Shown here in pieces: positions 1 through 7,632 of a stretch of 12,245 nucleotides of DNA. Origin of the DNA: an uncultured Bacteroidales bacterium (lineage in GTDB: Bacteria > Bacteroidota > Bacteroidia > Bacteroidales > UBA932). Both the position numbers and the translations under genes were made by a program. The first letter of the stretch is position 1. The number at the start of each line of letters is the position of its first letter. The stretch covers positions 1-12,245 of the forward strand of contig CAMOGR010000090.1 of assembly GCA_946614205.1 (NCBI GenBank), written 5' to 3'. The notes below the pieces were generated by a model, which was not told the DNA's origin, searched no databases, and saw only the letters and a list, made by a program, of their open reading frames with translations.

Positions 1-3000
1 CAGTCCTGCAATCAGCGCATCCTTGTCCATTCCTGCAAGGAATACCGCCGAATGGGCCTCAGTGAGCGTCTGCATGGCCGTCTTGACGGGGATCGTGACA
101 AATACGGCATCTGAGCCAAGCTCCTTGTTGTCGGACACATAGTTGAGCAGCACGCCGAGCACCGGCACATCTGCCGGCACGTCGAAGGCGGCCTCGAACG
201 GCACGCTGCCGCCGGCAGGAACAGTCACCGCAGCGGACGCCGTGCCTATGACCTGCGAGGTCTTGTAGTCGGATCCGTTATAGAAACGCATGCTCACACG
301 CCCGCTGACGGGGACTTCCAGACTGCTGGAAAGAGTGGCGCGGGCAACGTACTCGTCGCCCCCGTAGAGGAAGAGCGGCTGGGCGAGCGCGGCCTTGACG
401 GGTATGGAGACCTTCATTTCGCGGCGGAGCACGGCGTTCTTCATCCCGGCGCCGTGGGCGAACAGCTGAACGTAATAAGTAGACAGGCGGTCCGCCCCGG
501 AGAAGCGGAGCTCGACATTGCCGTTTTCGTCGGAACGCAGCATGGGCTCCCATGCCATGGTTGCGCCGAAATTGTCACGCACATGGACGTCAGGAACGCC
601 GGCTTCCTCGAACGTGGAATCGTTGAGAGTCGCCATTGCCGATTCCGCAGCGACACGCCCGCCGGCCGCCTTCATCAAGGGAATGCCGAGTTCATCGGCA
701 TAATACAGATCGTAACGGGACCCGCAGAAACCGCAGACGGAATCATAGCTGACGCAGGGCTCCGGACGGCGCTGCGGCCTTACGGGACTCCACTCGTTGG
801 GCTCAATCGTTTCGGTAGCCTTGTCGAAGACGGTGGCCGCGCACTCTATGCCTGGCTCGGTGGAAATGAGAAGGGATACCTGCTCGCCGGGCCTCGCCAG
901 GTCGGTGAAACGGGTGAAAGACAGAGGCAGGGGCTTCACGATGACGGGAAGCCTGAGCGTGCGCGAGTAGCTGTGGCACTCTCCCTTATGGAAGAACAGC
1001 ACGCTGAGGGTGAGGCTCTCGGGCCAGTCGGCCTTGCGCTGATACGAGACCGTGGCAAGCGAGCCGGGAAGGCCCCTTACACCCTTTAGATTGACCATCT
1101 GGCGTTCAAGCAGCACGTTGCCGCTGCCGACAAGTTCCACGACTGCCCATACCGGACCGTCGGTGCTGCCGAACTGCAGGGCGATGTCTTCTCCGCCGAG
1201 TTCCTTGAAAAAGTATACGGCATCCATGTCGAGAGCCGTATCGGTATCCTCGGCTTTGACAAAGTTGAACTCATGCTGGTTCGTCTCCAGCTCGCCGTCG
1301 GCCCTTCGGGCGCTGGCTTTCACCTTGACCTTATACAGTCCTGACGGCTTGCCGGAAAGGTCGAGGTCCATGGTGCTGTTGGGCTCCGCACTGCCGTTGA
1401 GAACGGTTTTGCCGGCCTCATCAAGGATTTCGTAATAGAGTTCGAGTCCTTTCCTGGTGACTCCGGCCGTACTGAAATTCACGCGGGCGAAGTTGTCGCG
1501 GATTATCCTGCCGCTGCCCCAGTAACGATTCTCCCCGGAAAGCCTGTAACGGCCGTCGACAGTGTTCTCGAGTTCAGCTGAAATGGGAATGCGGTAATTG
1601 ACGTTCTTCCATGTGCTGAACTGCTGCGTTTCTCCGGTTGCGTCGGCAACGGTGACCGTAACACCGAAACCGTAGCGGGAAGGGTTTACGGGGATGGGAA
1701 TGTCGAAACTGAAACTGCCGTCCGGCTTGAGAGAAATATCGCCGGAGCCATAGCCGTCAGTGCTGTAATAGACCCTGGCGTCTCCCAGGTTGTGCCCGGA
1801 GTATGCCGCCACCTTGCCGCTCACGCGGACGATGTCTCCCGGGAAATACATCATGTCATCCCCGTCCCATACAAGGTCGAAGGTGGGCAGGACGAATTCG
1901 TCAACGCGCACCTGAGTGCTCGTGATGCGTGAACCGTTTTCCTCAACCCGCAGAGAGAACATTCCGCCGCGGCTTTGGGAAGTGAGCCCGAAAGAGCCTT
2001 CGACAGAACCGAACTCGTTGGTCTTGAGCTCTTTGACTCCGACTTCATTGTTCTGGGGATCTGTCAGCACGACCTTCACAGGACGGCCGGCAGGGAAAGT
2101 TTCGAGGCTGTAGGTGCCGGTATAGAGCACTGCCTTGAAATGAAGGATTTCGCCGGGATTGTAGGCCCCGCGGTCGGTGAGGATGACGGCCCTGCGGTAG
2201 GGATAATCCGTGAGCGGCTTGCTTATTCCGGGATGCGGTGAGCGCACGTTCACCGATTCCGACAGGCGAAGGCGTCCGTCCTTGCCGGTCAGGCTGGCCC
2301 GAATCGAATAATCGGCGTATTTGTCCTGGGAAAGCACGGACTGAATTTTCTCGGGGAGCTGGGTGAAGCCGTCGATGGCTACGGGCCCGACGGTGAACTT
2401 CAGCTTGCCGTCGGCGTCCAGAAAACCGAAATTGCACTCGGCGACTGGTTCGCCCGTATAGTAATCCGCCACAAAGGCACCGTACCCTTTGTCTATCGCC
2501 CTAGTCGCGATGGAAAGGGTGTACTTGACATATTTGGAGAAATCGCTGCAACCTTCCGCCTTGCACTCGATATCGTACTCGCCGTCATCGAAGTCAGGAA
2601 GTGTGACTTTGACTATGTCCTGGAGGTAATAGCTTGCTTTCTTGTTGGTTACGGTCGTGCTCCATAACGCACGGGTGCCTGATTTAACCGTGAGTTCAAG
2701 GCTCTTTACATTGCGAAGTGTAAGGGTCGCCTCGCGGCCCTCGACGGATGTGCCAATGCTTCTGGACTCGAGTTCTTCAAGGACGCCTGCAGCACGGTGG
2801 CAGCAGTCGGCGATGAGCCGCTCGTCGCCGCTCAGACGCGAAATCTCCTTGCCAAGGGACTTGCAGCGGTCGCGCAGCGCCTCGTAGTCGCTGGAAGTTG
2901 AAGACTTGTCCATACGCCTGAGGCTGAGTTCATAGCCCAGGCGCCAGTCACGCGCGAGAAGCCCGACGGCCTTGTCGCTGTACTTGTTTTCAAGCTCACC

Positions 3001-3630
3001 CAGCATGGAATAAGCCACCGAATCCGAATAATACGTACATCCGGCATACTCAACAAGAGCCGCCTCGGGATACCTGGAGCCGAAATATTCTTTTAAGAGC
3101 GGCGAACGGACCGAGTTGAAAATACTCCAGAGAGCATATTCATAGTCGTTTTTGACGAATTTCAGAAGGGCCGGAGAGAACACGTGGCGGGAGAAATCTC
3201 CGTCGCGCCTGTGGAATTCCGGGTTGAAGGAGGACTGCAGCGACTCCTTGTTGTCGCGGACAAACTGTTCCGACCTGGCGCGGTCCCACCCGTGATGGCG
3301 GGAAAAGAATTCAGCGACAGGCTCTCCCATCTGCGTGATTTCATTGCTGAAATCCGCCTGGGCCGCAGAGCGGTCCTTCCAGTTGACATTGGAACGCACC
3401 GATACGCACCGGGATGCGGCATCATAGAAGTCCCATGCCAGATGCTTGGAGGCGGCTTCTTTCTTTATGGCATCAAGTGCGGCCAGCTGGTCCTGCGGCT
3501 TGTCGGCCTTTTCGGCCTTGTAATAATCCTTCCAGAGGGCGATAAGAATGTGGCCTTCTGAATCTTTGGTCTGCGAGAATGACATGATGGTTGACAGAAT
3601 CAGTGCAAGGGTCAGTGTTAACTTCTTCAT
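1..3630 (-). CDS. Alpha-2-macroglobulin family protein, secreted, C-terminus outside window
   Basis: The frame is open for 1210 codons from ATG 3630-3628 to the left edge, with no stop. The protein starts with an apparent Sec signal peptide (MKKLTLTLALIL..., possible cleavage near SFSQ at 17-20). No lipobox Cys is present, so a soluble periplasmic or secreted protein is expected, unlike the lipoprotein YfaS. Residues about 21-290 look helical and I do not recognise them. Beta-sandwich macroglobulin (MG) domains follow: an MG2-type domain at about 470-575 (core LTDRGAYNPGE, D486), the next at about 576-690 (VDEFVLPTFDL), then further MG repeats. An A2M domain begins near 1015 (VHVRDNFGATMAWEP, W1027). 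Family members are protease traps or envelope structural proteins; bacterial ones often reach 1500-2000 residues, so several hundred residues lie beyond the edge. The thioester region would fall there and cannot be judged. The start overlaps the folC stop as ATGA, suggesting translational coupling. The family call is firm; the role as a protease trap is inferred. Confidence 0.9.
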   Translation of the reverse strand, partial: MKKLTLTLALILSTIMSFSQTKDSEGHILIALWKDYYKAEKADKPQDQLAALDAIKKEAASKHLAWDFYDAASRCVSVRSNVNWKDRSAAQADFSNEITQMGEPVAEFFSRHHGWDRARSEQFVRDNKESLQSSFNPEFHRRDGDFSRHVFSPALLKFVKNDYEYALWSIFNSVRSPLLKEYFGSRYPEAALVEYAGCTYYSDSVAYSMLGELENKYSDKAVGLLARDWRLGYELSLRRMDKSSTSSDYEALRDRCKSLGKEISRLSGDERLIADCCHRAAGVLEELESRSIGTSVEGREATLTLRNVKSLELTVKSGTRALWSTTVTNKKASYYLQDIVKVTLPDFDDGEYDIECKAEGCSDFSKYVKYTLSIATRAIDKGYGAFVADYYTGEPVAECNFGFLDADGKLKFTVGPVAIDGFTQLPEKIQSVLSQDKYADYSIRASLTGKDGRLRLSESVNVRSPHPGISKPLTDYPYRRAVILTDRGAYNPGEILHFKAVLYTGTYSLETFPAGRPVKVVLTDPQNNEVGVKELKTNEFGSVEGSFGLTSQSRGGMFSLRVEENGSRITSTQVRVDEFVLPTFDLVWDGDDMMYFPGDIVRVSGKVAAYSGHNLGDARVYYSTDGYGSGDISLKPDGSFSFDIPIPVNPSRYGFGVTVTVADATGETQQFSTWKNVNYRIPISAELENTVDGRYRLSGENRYWGSGRIIRDNFARVNFSTAGVTRKGLELYYEILDEAGKTVLNGSAEPNSTMDLDLSGKPSGLYKVKVKASARRADGELETNQHEFNFVKAEDTDTALDMDAVYFFKELGGEDIALQFGSTDGPVWAVVELVGSGNVLLERQMVNLKGVRGLPGSLATVSYQRKADWPESLTLSVLFFHKGECHSYSRTLRLPVIVKPLPLSFTRFTDLARPGEQVSLLISTEPGIECAATVFDKATETIEPNEWSPVRPQRRPEPCVSYDSVCGFCGSRYDLYYADELGIPLMKAAGGRVAAESAMATLNDSTFEEAGVPDVHVRDNFGATMAWEPMLRSDENGNVELRFSGADRLSTYYVQLFAHGAGMKNAVLRREMKVSIPVKAALAQPLFLYGGDEYVARATLSSSLEVPVSGRVSMRFYNGSDYKTSQVIGTASAAVTVPAGGSVPFEAAFDVPADVPVLGVLLNYVSDNKELGSDAVFVTIPVKTAMQTLTEAHSAVFLAGMDKDALIAGL

Positions 3631-4856
3631 ATGCTCTCAATATATGAAATCGCCTCGGACGCCACGTAGGTACTGCCGCCGATATAGACAATGGGGTCCT
3701 TCATGGCTGAAGCAGCCTGCAGGGCCAGCCTTACGGCATCTTCTACGCCTGGCGCCGAAGTACAGTGCAGATGTTTCAATTTCAATGCCAAAGTGGCTGT
3801 GTCCATCGCCCGCGGCGTGCGGGGCGCCGCAAGGAAATACAGGGCATCCACGGGAAGCAGTTGCGATATGGAATCCACGTCTTTGTCGGCCATGGCGCCG
3901 TAGACTATTACAAGCGGGCGTCTCCCCCCCTCACGAAGGGCTGCGAGGCGCTTCATATTATACTCCATGGCTGGCGGATTGTGGCCTATGTCGCAGATTG
4001 TAAGCGGGTCCCGGAGGAGTATTTCCCATCGGGCCCGAAGGCCGGTGCTGCGGGCCGCATCCCTGAGTACTTCGCGGTCCGGCGTGAGCCCAAGGAGGCT
4101 GACGGCCGCGGCAGCCGTGCGGTAGTTCACCGCCGCATGAGATTCGCTGACGCCATTGGGAGCCTCCGGGAAATCCTCCGCATAGTACAGCGGGCAGCCC
4201 ACGGCGGAGCTGACGCGCTCGAATACCGGCGTGGTTTCCCCGTCCCTGCCCCATACGAGGGCCGGAACGCCCCGTTTGAAGATACCGGCCTTCTCACCTG
4301 CTATGGTCGGACGGTCCGGACCCAGCAGGTCGCAGTGGTCGAGTCCTATCGACGTTATGACGCAGAGCTCCGGTGTGATGATGTTGGTGCTGTCGAGGCG
4401 CCCTCCGAGGCCCGTTTCAACTACGGCGCAATCGACCCCCTGCCGCGCAAACCACCAGAAGGCCATCCCCGTAGTAATCTCGAAGAACGACAGCCCCTGC
4501 GAAGCGCCTTCGTATCCGTCCAGATACAGCAGCACATCCTCGCGGGGAATCATGCTGCAGCCGTCGGGAGAAACAAGCTTTATCCGCTCCCTGAAATCCA
4601 GCAGGTGCGGTGAGGTATAGAGTCCGACGCGCTTCCCGGAATGCGCCAGCGAGGCGGCAATCATCGAGCATACCGAGCCTTTGCCGTTCGTCCCCGCCAC
4701 ATGTACCGAAGCAAAGCGGCGGTGCGGATGCCCCAGGGCGTCGTCCAGGCGCATCATGCCCTCCAGGCCGGGTTTGTAGGCATCACCTGAGAAACCAGAG
4801 GTCTGCACGCTCCGGTGCAGGGAGAAAAGCTGCCGTATCCGCTCGTCGTAGGTCAT
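3627..4856 (-). CDS. folC: Bifunctional folylpolyglutamate synthase/dihydrofolate synthase
   Basis: This 409-residue cytoplasmic Mur-ligase-type enzyme uses ATP to join glutamate to dihydropteroate and to folates. The ATP-binding loop GTNGKGS is at 55-61 and is followed by the FolC signature YTSPHLLDFRERI (80-92). ETGLGGRLDSTN (147-158) is the usual Mg/folate-site segment. GEKAGIFK (187-194) contains the Lys that is normally carbamylated (K189). The C-terminal Mur domain has ICDIGHNPP (287-295), matching the family D-x-x-HNP motif. Length is normal for the family. The start ATG 4856-4854 lies 4 bp after the stop of the upstream peptidase gene, with only a weak purine stretch before it. The stop TGA 3629-3627 is embedded in ATGA with the macroglobulin start. 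A G7 run on the coding strand (C7 at 3924-3930) does not break the frame. Both exported neighbours are unrelated to folate metabolism, so the placement looks like co-transcription without a shared pathway. Confidence 0.96.
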   Translation of the reverse strand: MTYDERIRQLFSLHRSVQTSGFSGDAYKPGLEGMMRLDDALGHPHRRFASVHVAGTNGKGSVCSMIAASLAHSGKRVGLYTSPHLLDFRERIKLVSPDGCSMIPREDVLLYLDGYEGASQGLSFFEITTGMAFWWFARQGVDCAVVETGLGGRLDSTNIITPELCVITSIGLDHCDLLGPDRPTIAGEKAGIFKRGVPALVWGRDGETTPVFERVSSAVGCPLYYAEDFPEAPNGVSESHAAVNYRTAAAAVSLLGLTPDREVLRDAARSTGLRARWEILLRDPLTICDIGHNPPAMEYNMKRLAALREGGRRPLVIVYGAMADKDVDSISQLLPVDALYFLAAPRTPRAMDTATLALKLKHLHCTSAPGVEDAVRLALQAASAMKDPIVYIGGSTYVASEAISYIESI

Positions 4857-4860
4857 GCCG

Positions 4861-6783
4861 TCAAAGGAATCTTTCGAAGAAATCGGTGAACTTGAGATAC
4901 AGCTGCTCGCGCCAGGGGCCGGTCACGTTGTGCTCGCTGCGCGGGTAGGGATAATAGTCCGGAATGACGTTGTTCTCCACGCAGGACTGCATGAAACTCA
5001 ACGAGTTGATGGGAAGGACCGTGCCGTCCTCCATGCCCTGGCAAATCAGCAGGCGGGCCTTCAGGCGGTCGGTTTTGTCCTGCAGGCGCGTAAGGGCGAA
5101 GCCGTCGGGATTGGTCGCAGGCGTGTCCATGTAGCGCTCTCCGTACATCACCTCATACCATTGCCAGTCGATTACGGGGCCGCCCGCGACTCCGGCCTTG
5201 AACAGCTCGGGATGCGTGGTGAGAAGCGTAATAGTCATGAAGCCTCCGTAGCTCCATCCGCATACTCCGATACGGTCTTCGTCGACCCAGCCCTCGCCGA
5301 TGAGGGTCTGCAGGCCGCGAACCTGGTCGGCAGTCTCGGCAACGCCGCAGCGGCGGTTGATGGCGCGGGCGAATGCATAGCCGCGGTTGTCGGTGCCGCG
5401 GTTGTCCTGGATGTACATTACGTAGCCCTTCTGTGCCATCAGGAGCTCCCAATTGCGTATGCTACCCAGCCAGCTGTCGGTAACCATCTGGCTGTGAGGG
5501 CCTCCGTAAACGTATACCACAAGGGGGTACTTCTTCGAGGGGTCGAAGCCGGCGGGCTTGACGAGGCGGTAGTAATTGGGGAAGGCGGGATCTGCACCGG
5601 GAACCGTGCCCATCTCTACTGTTACGGGAGCGTATGCCGCCATCGGGTCGGGCGAAGAATGAAGCTCCCTTATGAGAGTGCCGTCACAGGTACGGAGGAC
5701 GGTCTTTCCGGGCACGTCCACCGCGCTCCAGCGGTCGATGAACTGTGTGCAGTCGGGGCTGAGCAGAACGCTGTGCGAGCCGCTCTCCGGGGTGAGACGC
5801 TGAGGGGCGCCGACCTTTATCTTGCCGAGCTGCTGCGGCTTGCGCCCTCTCGTAAGCTTGCTCAGGCGGATGCGGAACAGCTGGGTCTCGACCGGGGACA
5901 GCTCCGCAGAAGTGTAATAGACGTACTCGCCGTCGTTGCCGACATATTCCACGTCCGCCTCGCAGCCGGTTATGCGGCGCACGCCGCCCTGCATGTCACA
6001 GAGATAGAGCTGCCGGTAGCCGTCACGCACGTCGGTACGGTAGATGAAGAAGCCTGTGCCCTTGAGGAAGTGGACGCCCTCGCGGGGCTCCACCCAGGTA
6101 GAGTCGCTCTCGCTGAAAAGGGTGCGCACGAAAGAGCCGTCGGCAGCGTCGTAGACATTGAAATTGAGGGTATGCTGGCTGCGGTCGATTACCTGCACGA
6201 GAATCTGCCGGGAATCGGGAGTCCAGGTGACGCCGGCAAGGTATCGTTCCTCCGTGAAATCGGTGACCTGCAGCGTATTGAGCACATTGCCGGAAAGGTC
6301 GCAGACGCACAGGCTGACCTTCTCGGACGGCATGCCGTTCATAGGGTAGCGTATGCTGTGCAGGCTCCCGGTGCGGGTGGTGATGTCCAGCAGGGGGAAC
6401 TCGCCGACGGCGCTTTCGTCCACGCGGTACACGGCGAGGCGGGTGCTGTCCGGCGAGATGAACCAGCCGCGGCTGATGCCGAACTCGTTGCGGGACGGAA
6501 CCTTGCCGTACGTTACCGCAGGGCCGTCACTCGGAGGCAGCACCGGAATGAAGCGGGAGGGACGCACCTTGGGCATTTCTTCGACAAGGCGTCCTTCGGC
6601 AGACCAGGCTGCATATTTGTACTCGGGATAAGTCCTGCGGCTGTTGATGTCCGCGCAACTGAGCTGCGGTGCGCCGGGAGTGCCGACGGTGACCGTCTTG
6701 ATTACCATCCGCCGGGCGCTGAGCGTCGCGGGCGCCATGAGTGCGGCCGCCATGACGGCCGCTGCCAGGAGAATACGTTTCAT
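4861..6783 (-). CDS. S9 family serine peptidase, prolyl tripeptidyl peptidase/DPP IV-like, shortened N-terminus
   Basis: This 640-residue exported peptidase probably removes di- or tripeptides from N-termini of proline-containing peptides in the periplasm. A Sec signal peptide (MKRILLAAAVMAAALMAPATLSA) precedes a beta-propeller region and a C-terminal alpha/beta hydrolase domain. The catalytic triad is visible: S511 in GWSYGGF, D586 in GMEDGTV and H618 in SEHNVTG. From memory, P. gingivalis PtpA uses S603, D678 and H710, a constant offset of 92. E544 (WYEVMYGE) then corresponds to PtpA E636, which helps bind the substrate amino group. The propeller Glu appears as E100 in SRNEFGI, a single Glu rather than the EE pair of true DPP IV, which favours a tripeptidyl enzyme. 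Only about 98 residues precede that motif, against roughly 190 in relatives, so early propeller blades are missing or reduced. ATG 6783-6781 gives a good signal peptide and fits the promoter. It is the first gene of an operon with folC and the macroglobulin gene. Family certain; exact specificity inferred. Confidence 0.92.
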   Translation of the reverse strand: MKRILLAAAVMAAALMAPATLSARRMVIKTVTVGTPGAPQLSCADINSRRTYPEYKYAAWSAEGRLVEEMPKVRPSRFIPVLPPSDGPAVTYGKVPSRNEFGISRGWFISPDSTRLAVYRVDESAVGEFPLLDITTRTGSLHSIRYPMNGMPSEKVSLCVCDLSGNVLNTLQVTDFTEERYLAGVTWTPDSRQILVQVIDRSQHTLNFNVYDAADGSFVRTLFSESDSTWVEPREGVHFLKGTGFFIYRTDVRDGYRQLYLCDMQGGVRRITGCEADVEYVGNDGEYVYYTSAELSPVETQLFRIRLSKLTRGRKPQQLGKIKVGAPQRLTPESGSHSVLLSPDCTQFIDRWSAVDVPGKTVLRTCDGTLIRELHSSPDPMAAYAPVTVEMGTVPGADPAFPNYYRLVKPAGFDPSKKYPLVVYVYGGPHSQMVTDSWLGSIRNWELLMAQKGYVMYIQDNRGTDNRGYAFARAINRRCGVAETADQVRGLQTLIGEGWVDEDRIGVCGWSYGGFMTITLLTTHPELFKAGVAGGPVIDWQWYEVMYGERYMDTPATNPDGFALTRLQDKTDRLKARLLICQGMEDGTVLPINSLSFMQSCVENNVIPDYYPYPRSEHNVTGPWREQLYLKFTDFFERFL

Positions 6784-6824
6784 ATCGTTACAAAGATATC
6801 AAAATTATTGCTATTTTCGCAGTT
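6784..6824. promoter_or_regulatory. Divergent promoter region between the S9 peptidase operon and truA
   Basis: This 41-bp AT-rich gap holds a perfect Bacteroidota -7 element on the minus strand (TATCTTTG, top-strand 6791-6798), only 7 bp from the peptidase ATG. On the plus strand TATTTTCG at 6812-6819 matches TAnnTTTG with one mismatch and ends 5 bp before the truA GTG. No convincing -33 TTTG is seen for either. If both elements are used, transcription would begin at or within a few bases of each start codon, so both mRNAs would be leaderless or nearly so, and the two promoters would compete for the same DNA. The motif match is seen; use and start sites are inferred. Confidence 0.6.
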
Positions 6825-7601
6825 GTGAGATACAGAATAGACATGTCGTACAACGGGGCGCCGTTCTGCGGCTGGCAAATCCAGCCCGGCGTACCCACGG
6901 TACAGGGTTCGATGGAAGACGCCCTCGAGATGCTGCTGCACAGCCGCGTGGGCGTTACGGGTGCCGGCCGCACCGATACGGGAGTGCATGCGCTGCGCTA
7001 CGTGGCGCATTTCGACTTTGACGGAGAGCTTGACTGCCCTCAGCTCCGGTACCGCCTCAACGCCGTTCTGCCCAAAGGAATCAGCATCGCCTCGGTCAGT
7101 CCCGCAGACGCTGAATTCCATGCCAGATTCTCCGCCGTCAGCAGGAGCTATTCCTATTTTCTGCACCGCTTCAAGAACCCTTTCCTCGACGACAGATCCT
7201 ATTATTACGCCTACCCCGGCATCGATTTCGCCCTCATGAATTCCTGCGCCCGCACCATGCTTGGGCGGCACGATTTCTCCTGTTTCGAAAAGAGCGGCGG
7301 CGACAACAAGACCTCGGTCTGCACAGTAAGCAAGGCGGAATGGGTGCAGTACGAGCCTTTCGATGGAGTCGCCCCCGGGTCGTGCTGGCGCTTCGACATC
7401 GAGGCCGACAGGTTCCTGCGCAACATGGTCCGCGCCGTGGTCGGCACCCTGCTCGAAGCTGGCCGCGGCCGCCGCAGCCCGGAAGACTTCTGCAGGCTCG
7501 TCCTTCCGGCCGGGGAGAGCGCCTCTCATCTACCCCGACGGTCCGAAGCCGGCGAATCCGTTCCCGGACACGCCCTTTTCCTTACGGATGTAAAGTACTG
7601 A
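6825..7601 (+). CDS. truA: tRNA pseudouridine(38-40) synthase TruA
   Basis: This 258-residue cytoplasmic enzyme isomerises uridines 38-40 in the tRNA anticodon arm to pseudouridine. The catalytic Asp is D51 in the invariant GAGRTDTGVHA (46-56). N-terminal SYNGAPFCGWQIQP is typical of Bacteroidota TruA, and the conserved NMVRAVVGTLLEAGRGR stretch and a C-terminal LFLTDVKY are also present. Length is close to the usual 245-270. The start is a GTG at 6825; the next Met is at residue 7, but the upstream RYRI residues match the family N-terminus, so GTG is preferred. The segment around SASHLPRRSEAGE near the C-terminus looks a few residues longer than I remember for Bacteroides and is probably a harmless loop insertion. 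It is a single-gene unit, divergent from the peptidase operon and convergent with the MATE gene 13 bp after its stop. Confidence 0.96.
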   Translation: MRYRIDMSYNGAPFCGWQIQPGVPTVQGSMEDALEMLLHSRVGVTGAGRTDTGVHALRYVAHFDFDGELDCPQLRYRLNAVLPKGISIASVSPADAEFHARFSAVSRSYSYFLHRFKNPFLDDRSYYYAYPGIDFALMNSCARTMLGRHDFSCFEKSGGDNKTSVCTVSKAEWVQYEPFDGVAPGSCWRFDIEADRFLRNMVRAVVGTLLEAGRGRRSPEDFCRLVLPAGESASHLPRRSEAGESVPGHALFLTDVKY

Positions 7602-7608
7602 GCCGCTT

Positions 7609-7632
7609 ACAGCCTCACAGCCTCACAGCCTC
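7609..7632. repeat. Three perfect tandem copies of an 8-bp unit (ACAGCCTC)
   Basis: The unit ACAGCCTC is repeated exactly three times at the convergent end of truA and the MATE gene. The MATE stop codon (TGA, top-strand 7615-7617) lies inside it. The unit is not a multiple of three. Two or three copies give the same MATE C-terminus (AVRL then stop, as TAA or TGA respectively), while one copy would read on toward truA. truA ends before the repeat. It looks like a slippage product at a tolerant site. Confidence 0.85.

Noticed and set aside
454..1089. A 211-codon plus-strand open frame, and other smaller frames within 278-3560.
   Set aside because: All lie within the uninterrupted minus-strand macroglobulin frame, which has clear domain order. 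None has a start context or recognisable product.
3765..4613. A 282-codon plus-strand open frame antisense to folC.
   Set aside because: folC on the minus strand carries all expected motifs. The antisense frame is a codon-bias shadow.
4855..6828. A 657-codon open frame on the plus strand, fully antisense to the S9 peptidase gene.
   Set aside because: The minus-strand frame has a signal peptide and a complete catalytic triad. The antisense product is a low-complexity, His/Ala/Val/Glu-rich shadow of GC-rich codons with no recognisable domain.
7602..7614. A bidirectional terminator between truA and the MATE gene.
   Set aside because: The 13-bp gap has no inverted repeat with a T-run on either side.
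7609..7632. Phase variation by the 8-bp tandem repeat at the MATE stop codon.
   Set aside because: Two or three copies give the same MATE C-terminus, and truA ends before the repeat, so small copy changes have little effect on either protein.
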